From the NCBI RefSeq assembly GCF_018394335.1, contig NZ_CP074572.1:4030001-4094000 (forward strand): a DNA stretch of 64,000 bases. Reading direction: 5' to 3'. Position numbers and translations under genes: made by a program. The stretch comes from Shewanella dokdonensis (lineage in GTDB: Bacteria > Pseudomonadota > Gammaproteobacteria > Enterobacterales > Shewanellaceae). Positions 54,067 through 62,938 of the stretch are shown here, in pieces (the first letter of the stretch is position 1; every line of letters starts with the position of its first letter). The notes beneath the pieces were generated by a model. That model saw nothing but the letters and a program-made list of their open reading frames with translations, was not told where the DNA came from and made no database searches.

Positions 54067-54962
54067 ATCTGTTACGATGCAGTGCCCTGAGCAAACGTTA
54101 CGGCAATAAACTGGCGTTGGATAAGGTGGATCTGACGCTGGAAACGGGCAGTCCCATCGCGTTGGTGGGCCCCAACGGTGCAGGGAAAACCACCTTGATG
54201 AGTCTGCTGCTTGGCTTTATCAAGCCCTCATCTGGGGATATCAAGGTTTTTGGCAAACAGCCTGGAAGCACCGCTTTACTCGGTAAAGTGGCCGCGTTGC
54301 CGCAAGATGCGGCATTAGACCCAGATTTCAGCCTGGCAACTCAGTTAGCCTTATATGCCCGGTTGCACGGTTTTAGCAACAAAGCCGCCGCGCGTGAAGT
54401 ACAACGAGTGTTGGCGTTAGTTGGCTTGGCGGATGCTGCCAATGCCTTACCTAAAGCCTTAAGCCACGGTATGAGTAAACGCGCCGCAATAGCGCAGGCA
54501 CTTATTGGCAACCCCAAATTAGTGTTACTGGATGAACCCACCGCCGGACTCGACCCCGTCAATGCCCGTCATGTTCGGGACTTGGTAACAGAGCTGGCGG
54601 GAGACATCACCTTTATCATCAGCTCCCATAACCTTGAAGAGCTGGAAAAACTCTGTGGCAAGGTGCTGTATCTGGATCATGGCAAACTCAGCCAAGCTGT
54701 TGATTTAACCAAACCAGACAGCCAAGCCTACTTGACCTTGCAGATGCAACCTTGTGATATGACAGCCTTGCAGACCCAGTTGCAAAAGTTGCCAGGAGTT
54801 GAGGCGATTCAGCCCAGTGGCAAACATACGCTAGTGCTTAGATATCAGCCAGAACATGCCGGTCAGTTAGACATTCAACTGTTGCAGTTGTTACAGCAGC
54901 AACAGCTAGCGTATCGCATGTTACTTAAAGGTCGCACCTTAGAAGATCAACTATTTTCCTGA
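54063..54962 (+). CDS. ABC transporter ATP-binding protein
   Basis: 299 residues. Walker A GPNGAGKTT near residue 38; signature region LSHGMSKRAAIAQAL near 137; Walker B LVLLDEPTAGLDP near 160; H-loop SSHNLEE near 190. Partners the permease just upstream through an ATGA overlap. The fold and order suggest an exporter of the CcmA/NatA-like group. Substrate not inferable. It converges on the MATE gene, with 4 bp between stops. Confidence 0.9.
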   Translation: MNLLRCSALSKRYGNKLALDKVDLTLETGSPIALVGPNGAGKTTLMSLLLGFIKPSSGDIKVFGKQPGSTALLGKVAALPQDAALDPDFSLATQLALYARLHGFSNKAAAREVQRVLALVGLADAANALPKALSHGMSKRAAIAQALIGNPKLVLLDEPTAGLDPVNARHVRDLVTELAGDITFIISSHNLEELEKLCGKVLYLDHGKLSQAVDLTKPDSQAYLTLQMQPCDMTALQTQLQKLPGVEAIQPSGKHTLVLRYQPEHAGQLDIQLLQLLQQQQLAYRMLLKGRTLEDQLFS

Positions 54963-54966
54963 TGTG

Positions 54967-56454
54967 TTATTGGCTGTCGGGTCGCCGCTCGTCGGCGACT
55001 TCCGCCTCTTCGGCTAATAGCGCCATGGATACGCGGGAAGATGACAAAGGCGCGCAGGCCACTGGTACCAAACCAGCTTCATCTAGCAAAGAACCCGGCG
55101 GCACACGGCCAGCTGCGCTGACTCGAGCCACCAGCCGATATGCAGTCATTGCCCCCAGAATGCCAAACAATACCGAGCCCAACGCTTGCCCAATCAGCAC
55201 CCCGTAAACGCCACCTAACTGCCCGCCCAGCCAGACGAAAGGAATTGTGCCGATAGTGGCTTTCCCTATATTAAACACAGTCGAGTATTTGGCCTTTCCC
55301 AAATTATTGAATGTGGCATTGGCAATAAACAGTGCGCCATTAAACAGAAAAAACACCGCCATAAACTCACAGAAGAAATGGATCAGTTCAGCCGCCTGCC
55401 CGGCCATGGCGAACAAGGTGACAATCCAGTCTTTAAGCAGCAGTAGCAGCAATGACATGACCACCACATAACAGGTACAAAACTGTAATGCCCGCGTCAG
55501 ACTTTCGCGCAGACGCTCATAAGCGCAGGCGCCAAAATTTTGCCCCACAATGGGCCCAATAGCGCCACTGAGCGCAAAGATCATCCCAAATGTTACCGGG
55601 ATCAAGCGACCGATGACCGCCCAGCCCGCCACATAACTATCGCCAAAATCTGCCACAGCGCGGGTCACAAAAGCGTTACCAATTGGCGTTGCCACATTGG
55701 TGAGCATCGCTGGCCCCGCAATAGCAAAAATAACCGGCAGATCTTGCCGTAACGCCTGCCACTGAAAGCCGCCCCACAATTGGTGTTTGCCAAATACCCC
55801 TCGCGCGGCAATTACCAGCGCTGTTAAACGCGCCAAAACTGAGGCGGCGGCCGCACCTTCAATGCCTAAGCCAAATACAAAAATAAACAACGGATCCAGT
55901 GCGGCATTGACCGCCCCGCCCGCAAGGGTTGACCACATGGAGAGTTTGGCATCGCCTACCGCACGTAATGCGCCGCCAAAGGCCATCGCCAAACAGATAA
56001 CCGGCAATGAAGGCACTAAGATGTACAGATAACTGGCGGCCAACTCAGCGGTATGACCGTTAGCGCCCACGAGTGCCAATAATTCGGGAATAAACAACGT
56101 CACTAACACAGAAGTCAGCAAGGCGACCACAAAGGTGATGATCGCCGCATTTATCAGTTGCCGTTTTGCTTTCTCAATTTCTCGGGCACCAATCGCGCGG
56201 GCGACCAAAGCCCCCAAGGCAATGGATAAGCCGATACCAATAGACGTGGTAAAAAAGGAAATAGTGCCCGCATAACCTACCGCCGCCGCGAGTTCCTGCT
56301 CACCCAGCAGGCTCAAGAAAAACATATCCAGCAGATCCACCAGAAACAGCGCTGAGACACCAATTGCCGCGGTAGAACTCATCACCAGAATATGTTTAAG
56401 GATACTGCCTTCGACAAACTTAGCGTGACTAGCTGTAGCAGAGAGATTACTCAC
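54967..56454 (-). CDS. MATE-family multidrug/Na+ efflux transporter
   Basis: 495 residues with about twelve membrane helices in two internally similar halves. Motifs include GVSALFLVDLLDMFFLSLLG and GGALRAVGDAKLSM. It exports cationic compounds by Na+ or H+ antiport. I chose GTG 56454, which overlaps the K+ channel stop (GTGAGTAA); an earlier in-frame ATG lies inside the channel gene and adds a non-family N-terminus. The hydrophilic C-terminal tail (about 40 residues, SSSRVSMALLAEEAEVADERRPDSQ region) is longer than usual. Confidence 0.9.
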   Translation of the reverse strand: MSNLSATASHAKFVEGSILKHILVMSSTAAIGVSALFLVDLLDMFFLSLLGEQELAAAVGYAGTISFFTTSIGIGLSIALGALVARAIGAREIEKAKRQLINAAIITFVVALLTSVLVTLFIPELLALVGANGHTAELAASYLYILVPSLPVICLAMAFGGALRAVGDAKLSMWSTLAGGAVNAALDPLFIFVFGLGIEGAAAASVLARLTALVIAARGVFGKHQLWGGFQWQALRQDLPVIFAIAGPAMLTNVATPIGNAFVTRAVADFGDSYVAGWAVIGRLIPVTFGMIFALSGAIGPIVGQNFGACAYERLRESLTRALQFCTCYVVVMSLLLLLLKDWIVTLFAMAGQAAELIHFFCEFMAVFFLFNGALFIANATFNNLGKAKYSTVFNIGKATIGTIPFVWLGGQLGGVYGVLIGQALGSVLFGILGAMTAYRLVARVSAAGRVPPGSLLDEAGLVPVACAPLSSSRVSMALLAEEAEVADERRPDSQ

Positions 56455-57307
56455 GAGACTCCTTTTCTTGTGATAACGGGGCTTCCAGTTCGCTACCACA
56501 ATGGCTGCAATATTTGGCCTGATGTTCGTGGCCGGTTTTAAGACAGTTGGCACAGCGGCGCAAGTCGCGCACACGTCCCATTTCCTGACCAATCTCTGCC
56601 GTCAGGATGCCGGTGGGAATAGCGATAATGGAATACCCCAACAACATAGTAAAAGCGGCAATCGCCTGCCCTAATTCAGTTTTGGGGGTGATGTCGCCAT
56701 AACCGACGGTGGTAATAGTCACTATGGTCCAGTACACCGACTTAGGGATCGAACTGAAACCATTCTCTGGCCCTTCAACAACATACATAATGGCACCCAA
56801 CACCATAATGATAAGGCTGACTGAAAAGAAGAAAATAAACACCTTGCGGCTAGACTGTAACATGGCCCGCAGCAACATGTTACCTTCGCTCAGGTAACGC
56901 AGCAGCTTCAACACGCGGAAGATCCGGAACAGTCGCAAGACACGAATAACTAACGTTAGATTGGCGCCCGGCACCAACAGCGCCAAGTAGCTCGGCAGTA
57001 CACTAAGCAAGTCCACCAAACCGTAAAAACTGCGGGCATAGCGCCAACTATTCGCCGAACTGTAGAGCCGTAGCCCGTATTCCACCGTAAAAACTATGGT
57101 GAAAAACCATTCGAGGCCAATGATTAAACCACCGAAACGCTGATTCACCGCTTGCACAGTATTTAAGAACACCAACGCCACGCTGCAGATAATACAAATG
57201 ATAAGCGCAATATCAAACGCTTTTCCTGCGGGAGTATCGGTGCCAAAAATAATCGTGCGCAACCACACCTGTAATGGTGAACCATGGTTTTGCTGTTGCT
57301 GTGTCAT
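56447..57307 (-). CDS. Voltage-gated potassium channel with C-terminal zinc ribbon
   Basis: 286 residues from ATG 57307, which follows an AGGAAAT site; an upstream ATG at 57358 is less likely. Six membrane helices: the S4 segment LVIRVLRLFRIFRVLKLLRY has regularly spaced arginines, and the selectivity filter TTVGYGD lies between S5 and S6. The cytoplasmic tail has two cysteine pairs (CANC, CSHC), a probable zinc ribbon. It conducts K+ in response to membrane potential. Its stop overlaps the MATE start, so the two are translationally coupled. Confidence 0.9.
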   Translation of the reverse strand: MTQQQQNHGSPLQVWLRTIIFGTDTPAGKAFDIALIICIICSVALVFLNTVQAVNQRFGGLIIGLEWFFTIVFTVEYGLRLYSSANSWRYARSFYGLVDLLSVLPSYLALLVPGANLTLVIRVLRLFRIFRVLKLLRYLSEGNMLLRAMLQSSRKVFIFFFSVSLIIMVLGAIMYVVEGPENGFSSIPKSVYWTIVTITTVGYGDITPKTELGQAIAAFTMLLGYSIIAIPTGILTAEIGQEMGRVRDLRRCANCLKTGHEHQAKYCSHCGSELEAPLSQEKESRE

Positions 57308-57443
57308 GCGCTTTATTTCCTGAGTTACCGTCCTGAGCTGAGCATGCGGATCATACATTCTTCAGCGAGTGCTTCAATAGCGGTTCACTTTTCGGTTATG
57401 ATGCCGTCATTACTGGCATTCACCCACAATAACAACAAAATTC

Positions 57444-57937
57444 ATGTTCAAGTGTACACATCTGCTGTTCATTGCCGCACTCGGTTTACTCAGTCAACCA
57501 CTGTTGGCACAGCCCCAAGTTGACCTCGTTGTCGTGAAAAAATCGCTGTCACAGTTACGACTGATGAGCAATGGTAAAATATTGCACAAATACCATGTTG
57601 CCATGGGGGATATGCCCCGCGGCCACAAACTGAAAGAAGGCGACCAAAGGACACCTGAAGGGCGTTATATTCTCGACTACAAAAAGCCCAACAGTACTTA
57701 TTATCGGGCGATCCACATCTCTTACCCCAATGATGAAGACATGTTCCGCGCACGGGCGCTTGGCCTTAACCCTGGGGGCAGATCATGATCCACGGCCAAA
57801 ATCCCCACACCGATTTATCTCCAGAAGAAGCGCAACAATACAACTGGACCAACGGTTGTATCGCCGTCACCAATAAAGAAATGGACGAAATCTGGAAGTT
57901 GGTTGAACCCGGAACCCCAATTGAGATTTGGCCATGA
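57444..57937 (+). CDS. L,D-transpeptidase (YkuD/ErfK family) (one apparent frameshift)
   Basis: The signal peptide is cleaved after PLLA (near residue 22). The YkuD domain has QRTPEGRYILDYKKP, the catalytic-site His in MIHGQNP and the nucleophile Cys in NWTNGCIAV (family usually S/T-x-G-C). It cross-links peptidoglycan or attaches proteins to it in the periplasm. The frame breaks at G57774-57778 (G5, needs G6), between NPGG and QIMIHG. Repaired length is 164 residues. Its TGA overlaps the yecM ATG. Confidence 0.88.
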
Positions 57938-58509
57938 GTCAGGTGGTCGATTACCCAACGCTGCAGGCAGCTTATGCTGACTTTGCCGTTAAGATGCAAA
58001 CATTCATTCATCGGCTTGGCTTGCAGGTGCTGACGCAGTGCGATCACGTGGCGATTCGTGTTAACAGTCAGCAATTAGCCGATGACTTGCGCCAGCATTT
58101 TTTACGTGACGGCGAGCTGCTGTCCGACAAGCAGATCAACGGTCGGCCAATATTGATCATTAAACTGTCACAAGCACTGAGCTTAGGCCAATACCACATT
58201 CCCTGTATTGAGTTGCCCTACCCCAAAGACAAAGTCTATCCAGAAGAGGGGTGGGAACATATTGAATTGGTGTTGCCATGCGGCGCCACTGACTGCACAC
58301 AACTACAGCAAGCACTGCTAACCCAAGTGCCCACATTGGCCCCGGTGTTTGCCGGTGACGATGCTATCCGCATCAAATACAGTAGCCCCGCGGGTGCCGC
58401 GGAACGTTTGCCTAATCCGACGATTGCTTTTCAATGGCAAGGTTTGTGCGTCAAAGTGCACCCCCACAGCATTGCCGCCATTATTGCGAGTGAAAATACG
58501 TCATCATAA
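57934..58509 (+). CDS. yecM: YecM family protein (VOC superfamily)
   Basis: 191 residues with a vicinal-oxygen-chelate fold. Motifs: DHVAIRV near residue 35, NGRPILIIKL near 70, and IELPYPKDKVYPEEGWEHIE near 95, matching E. coli YecM. Putative metal ligands are His and Glu of these motifs. The catalytic function of the family is unknown. Coupled to the L,D-transpeptidase by an ATGA overlap. Confidence 0.88.
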   Translation: MSQVVDYPTLQAAYADFAVKMQTFIHRLGLQVLTQCDHVAIRVNSQQLADDLRQHFLRDGELLSDKQINGRPILIIKLSQALSLGQYHIPCIELPYPKDKVYPEEGWEHIELVLPCGATDCTQLQQALLTQVPTLAPVFAGDDAIRIKYSSPAGAAERLPNPTIAFQWQGLCVKVHPHSIAAIIASENTSS

Positions 58510-58510
58510 A

Positions 58511-58534
58511 AGAAGCCCGGAACTTCCCGGGCTT
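58511..58534. terminator. Bidirectional hairpin between yecM and the BON gene
   Basis: AGCCCGG-AACTT(C)-CCGGGCT stem followed by TTTG on the plus strand and AAAAG on the left. It sits between two convergent genes. Confidence 0.65.
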
Positions 58535-58555
58535 TGCTGCATATCATGCAAATGA

Positions 58556-59110
58556 TTAATCTAGCACTCTAAGATTGTCTACGACGTTTTTTACATCATC
58601 CGTATTACGGGCAATATTCAGTGCCAGATCTTTTTCAGCGGACGAGTGCAACTCACCATCCAGCGACACAACGCCGTCTTCCGTGGTCACGTTAATGGCA
58701 GTACCGCTGACTTCGGGTTCAAACAATAAACGTGTTTTTACCACTGTGGTGATTTTGGTATCGGTGAGCATCTGTGCGGCATCATCCGTATTATCATCAC
58801 GCTTGGTTGGTGAAGCTGGCATAACCGTCAGTTTGTTATCGACTGACGTCACCCCTTGCAAGCCTTCCACCAGCTCGCCGGCCAAGGCTTTATCAACATC
58901 ACTGTCAACTTCGCCTGTTAGGATAACCTTGCCCTGATGCACCTCGGTGTTGATATCAAAGTTATTGAGATTGGTGTTTAGCAACAACACGCTTTCTGCT
59001 TTACCATCGAGCCAGGCATCATGAGCCTCATTTTTCCAATTCTGCGCATAGCTGTATGCCGGAATGAGTAAACCCAAGGCAAGGGTGGCAGATATCAGCT
59101 TGTTATTCAT
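58556..59110 (-). CDS. Periplasmic BON-domain protein (OsmY-like)
   Basis: 184 residues. A signal peptide MNNKLISATLALGLLIPAYSYA (cleaved near 22) precedes two BON domains (about 40-95 and 115-180), each with a V-x-L-x-G-x-V-like core (KVILTGEVDSD, GVVSLDGELHSS). BON proteins bind membranes or stabilise the envelope under stress. A good ribosome-binding site (AAGGAGG) precedes the ATG. Intact. Confidence 0.88.
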   Translation of the reverse strand: MNNKLISATLALGLLIPAYSYAQNWKNEAHDAWLDGKAESVLLLNTNLNNFDINTEVHQGKVILTGEVDSDVDKALAGELVEGLQGVTSVDNKLTVMPASPTKRDDNTDDAAQMLTDTKITTVVKTRLLFEPEVSGTAINVTTEDGVVSLDGELHSSAEKDLALNIARNTDDVKNVVDNLRVLD

Positions 59111-59352
59111 AACAACCTCCTTCTCGTGATTGAAAACCGCGTTATTGGTTTAATCTCCAAGCGCTGCTTAACACAGAGGACCAACAGCTAGATAACGCGT
59201 TTGTCATATGCACTATTACCATTACCAGAATGATGCCAACCTTAATAAATTATTTAATTTCAACTTGTTATATAGAAGCTCTATTGCTGCAACATGCAAC
59301 ATTCACGCGCATCCAGGTAAAATTTTCACCCCTACGGGTAACTTTTACTGCT

Positions 59353-59898
59353 TCAATCGTTGCCAAAATCCTGGTCACTAACCGGGAATACACTATCAAG
59401 ACTTAATTGCCTGGCGGCGGCCATATCCGCCAGCAACGCGGATACCGATGCGGACTCGCAATAGGCAACACTACGGCGATGCCAACTCGCCACATCTTGC
59501 TCCAGCCGCCATAGTGCCAGACGAAAGGCATGACTGTTTGGCGGCGGCATCGATAGTGGTTGCTGTTTTAATATGCGATAACGATGCGCCAATAGCGGCG
59601 GGCTCCACATCAATACAGAGGGTAACGATGGCCAACGATGCCCCGACTGCTCTGCCAATCCGGTAAAACGTAGCAAACTCCCGGCAATGCCAGAATGTAG
59701 CCGTTGTAAGCGCGTCAATGTCCGGCGCAAATGATAACTGTCGGTTAACTGCAACCAGCGTTGACGCAAGGGCAATGGATCTAGTTCCAATCGCAAATTG
59801 AGGTATAACAATGCAACATCGGTGTTGCTGAAATGCTGGCAATTGCCGGCATGAGTGAACAGGCGCAACCCAGAGTGCAGATGAGTCACCTTTCGCAT
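59353..59898 (-). CDS. Unrecognised protein of about 181 residues
   Basis: No signal or membrane segment, rich in Leu, Arg, His and Ser. I choose the third of three tandem ATGs (59898) because AGGAG lies seven bases before it. The high Arg/His content and lack of motifs leave it unassigned. It is divergent from the sigma-54 activator gene, which could be its regulator. Codon use looks like its neighbours. It could be a lineage-specific gene. An overlapping open frame (59471-59980) on the same strand is less plausible. Confidence 0.55.
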   Translation of the reverse strand: MRKVTHLHSGLRLFTHAGNCQHFSNTDVALLYLNLRLELDPLPLRQRWLQLTDSYHLRRTLTRLQRLHSGIAGSLLRFTGLAEQSGHRWPSLPSVLMWSPPLLAHRYRILKQQPLSMPPPNSHAFRLALWRLEQDVASWHRRSVAYCESASVSALLADMAAARQLSLDSVFPVSDQDFGND

Positions 59899-60071
59899 CA
59901 TCATCTCCTGTTATTTCGAGTAAGGCAGCAAGATTTTGCAAATTGCTATACAAACACCGTACCAAGCGGCGGTACGGCAAGGCTGAACCTCGCCTTGCAT
60001 AAGCACAGATTACCGTTGTTCACACTCAGCATCTGCCTTAAAGTGAGATGACACTGTTGCCGGAAGCTTCT

Positions 60072-61421
60072 ATGTCTCGCCCAAAAATTTTTATTTATAT
60101 CCAAGACAAACCCCTACTACAGCAGTTATCTGACTTGCCACAGTTACATCAGTGCGAGCGGATCTTCGCCACAGAAAACTGGCTGGAGGCACTGCAACAA
60201 GCAGCGGCCGATCTGGTGTTATTGCAGGCAACAGCCGTCACCACTACTGAGTTGCAACAGCTCACTAGCAACCCGCTTTTATTGCAACGGCAGTGGCTAT
60301 TTTTCAGCGATGGCATGCCCGACCCCAAACTTGATCGCCTGATCCATAATGGCGCGGGCTACCATTTTCGCCCGCCACTGGATAACAAGTTACTGACAGA
60401 AGTGCTGGAAGATTTCCTCGCCGACTATGCACAACAGCAGCAAACAGCATTGAATGTCCCATGTGTCACCAACAGCGAACTGGATCAATTTGGACTGCTC
60501 GTAGGCTCATCTCGAGTCATGCGTATGCTGTACCGTACATTACGTAAAGTGGCTACCAGCGAGGCTCAAGTATTCATCATGGGCGAAAGTGGGACTGGCA
60601 AAGAGTTGGTGGCTAATACACTGCATCTTGCCAGTCACCGTAATCAAGGGCCTTTTGTGGCCATCAACTGTGGAGCACTTAGTCCAGAGTTAGTCGACAG
60701 TGAACTGTTCGGTCATAGCAAAGGGGCCTTTACTGGTGCGGTCAAAGATCATAAAGGCGTCTTTGAACAAGCTGAAGGTGGCACGCTATTCCTAGATGAA
60801 GTTACGGAAATGCCGCTGGCGCACCAAGTAAAGCTGTTGCGGGTATTGGAAAATCGGGAATATCGCCCCGTTGGCAGTCAACAGCTGAAACAAGCCGATG
60901 TGCGAATTATTGCGGCAACCAACCGCGATCCACAGCAAGCGATCACCGCAGAATTATTTCGCGAGGATCTCTATTTCCGTTTAGCGCAGTTTCCTTTGCA
61001 GGTGCCGCCATTGCGCGCACGGGAACAGGATATCTGCGGTTTGGCTAAACATTTTCTGGCATATCGCAATGCTGCTGAAAACACCAAGGTAGCCATTGCA
61101 GATAGCGCCCTTGCCAAAATTGCAGCCTACGCTTGGCCGGGAAATGTCAGAGAATTAAAACACACCATCGAACGTGCTTATATTCTCGCCGACGATCTAG
61201 TACTACCGCAGCATATTCAACTGCCGGAAGCTGACACATCGGCCACACAGCATTTAGCGACCAACATAGAAAACATACCGACGGGGATCCCACTAGAAGA
61301 ACTGACTCGCGCCGCCATAGAAGCCACATTGGCAGAGAATAACGGTAACCGCAAAGCCACAGCGGAACAACTGGGGATCAGCATAAAAACGTTGTACAAC
61401 AAGTTGGGAAAATACCAGTAA
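60072..61421 (+). CDS. Sigma-54-dependent transcriptional activator
   Basis: 449 residues from ATG 60072, after GGAAGC. An N-terminal receiver-like region (about 1-130) lacks a clear phospho-acceptor Asp. The AAA+ domain (about 140-370) has Walker A GESGTGKE, the sigma-54 contact motif GAFTGA and Walker B GGTLFLDEV. The C-terminal Fis-type helix-turn-helix is NGNRKATAEQLGISIKTLYNKL. It probably responds to something other than a phosphorelay. Targets are unknown; neither neighbour shows a clear -24/-12 promoter. Confidence 0.9.
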   Translation: MSRPKIFIYIQDKPLLQQLSDLPQLHQCERIFATENWLEALQQAAADLVLLQATAVTTTELQQLTSNPLLLQRQWLFFSDGMPDPKLDRLIHNGAGYHFRPPLDNKLLTEVLEDFLADYAQQQQTALNVPCVTNSELDQFGLLVGSSRVMRMLYRTLRKVATSEAQVFIMGESGTGKELVANTLHLASHRNQGPFVAINCGALSPELVDSELFGHSKGAFTGAVKDHKGVFEQAEGGTLFLDEVTEMPLAHQVKLLRVLENREYRPVGSQQLKQADVRIIAATNRDPQQAITAELFREDLYFRLAQFPLQVPPLRAREQDICGLAKHFLAYRNAAENTKVAIADSALAKIAAYAWPGNVRELKHTIERAYILADDLVLPQHIQLPEADTSATQHLATNIENIPTGIPLEELTRAAIEATLAENNGNRKATAEQLGISIKTLYNKLGKYQ

Positions 61422-61630
61422 ATTCAATAGTAAAAATGTTCCCTTCCAGCAATATTGCAGAGTTCTGCTGCAATTCATCATCTACAACTTTAGTTTAATT
61501 ACATTATAAAAAAACTTGCATAGCGTCAGCCATTCGCTAACCTGTACACAATCCATTAGATTTTTCTTATGGATAAGTCATCCAGCCCTGTCACTCGCAT
61601 CTCAGGGCCTATAAAAAAGAGAGGATAAGA

Positions 61631-62910
61631 ATGACCAAAGTCGTGGTAATAGGTGCCGGACTCGGGGGCGTGTCCGCAGCGTTTGAACTGAAACAGCGAT
61701 TACCAGCTGACAGCGAAGTGATGGTGATTAATGAAAGACCCGATTTTCAGTTTGTACCCTCTAATCCTTGGGTTGCCTTAGGGGAAAGGAAAACTCAAGA
61801 TATCTGCCTGCCACTGGAAACCTATCTAGGCAAACGGAAAATCGCATTTTCCGCTGCCGGCGTCAGCGCCATTGATCCCGACAATAAACGGCTAACGCTG
61901 GGTGATGGGACACAGCAAGATTATGATTATCTGGTGATTTGTACTGGTCCTAAACTGAATTTCGATGCTATTCCCGGAAGTGGCCCACATCAGTTCACCC
62001 AATCGATTTGTACCGCGGAACATGCAGAAAAAGCCTTTGCCGCCTATCAGCAACTGCTGCAAGCGCCCGGCCCTGTCATTGTTGGCGCATTTCAGGGAGC
62101 AAGTTGCTTTGGTCCGGCTTACGAATATCTGTTCTCATTAGACAGTGCTCTGCGTGCAGCTAAAATCCGCCAGAAAGTGCCTTTGCTGTTTGTCACTAGT
62201 GAACCCTACGTCGGCCACATGGGACTCGGCGGCGTCGGTGACTCAAAAGGCTTGATGGAACATGAATGCCGCAAACGCGACATCAAATGGATCTGCAATG
62301 CCAAAACCGTCAAGGTTGAAGACGGTGTGATGCATGTTGAGGAGCTTAATCGCAAAGGTGAAGTCGAATTAACTCATGCGTTACCGTTCAACATGTCGAT
62401 GATGCTACCGCCATTCAAGGGCAGTCCAGCGATTGCTGCGGTTGCGAAACTCTGTAACGACAAAGGCTTTGTCTTGACCGACAACTATCAGCGTTCAGTG
62501 GCTTATCCCGACATCTATGCCGCTGGCGTTTGTGTCGCCCTGCCACCGATGGAAGCCACCCCCGTACCGGTTGGCGTACCCAAAACCGGTTTCATGATCG
62601 AGTCCATGACAACCGCAATCGTTGACAATATGTTGTCTGCCATCAAGGGGAGGCCCCGAAGACAGTGCCAACACTCAATGCTATCTGTCTGGCCGATATG
62701 GGGGATAAGGGCGCGGCATTTGTGGCATTACCACAAAACCCGCCACGCAATGCTAACTGGACATCCATGGGGAAATGGGTTCACTTGGCAAAAATCGCCT
62801 TTGAAAAATACTTTATGTACAAAGTACGTCGCGGCACCAGCGAGCCCATATATGAAAAATATGTGTTAGGTGCAGTGGGGATCCATCGTACTGAAAAAGG
62901 TGATGATTAA
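61631..62910 (+). CDS. Sulfide:quinone oxidoreductase-like flavoprotein (one apparent frameshift)
   Basis: A FAD-dependent disulfide-oxidoreductase-family protein. The N-terminal dinucleotide motif VVIGAGLGGVSAA precedes VPSNPWVALGER, YDYLVICTGP and AAGVCVALPPMEATPVPVGVPKTG, which resemble SQR-type enzymes. The frame breaks at G62647-62650 (G4, needs G5) near KGEAPKTVPTLNAI. The other frame then gives the C-terminal membrane-associating part ending IHRTEKGDD. Repaired length is 426 residues. Cysteines are visible in CTAEH and SCFGP. Sulfide oxidation is a likely role, but type II NADH dehydrogenase-like functions cannot be excluded. Confidence 0.82.
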
Positions 62911-62938
62911 GGTTGCAACTGAGTTCGACGCGTTGGTG

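Noticed and set aside
56455..56592. Longer N-terminus for the MATE transporter
   Set aside because: It lies inside the K+ channel gene and adds 46 non-family residues; GTG 56454 overlaps the channel stop naturally.
59471..59980. 170-codon minus-strand open frame overlapping the unknown gene
   Set aside because: Overlaps in another frame, lacks a good ribosome-binding site, and no recognisable domain; the AGGAG-preceded frame is preferred.
61422..61630. Sigma-54 promoter for the SQR-like gene
   Set aside because: TTGCA occurs, but no GG at the matching -24 position was found.
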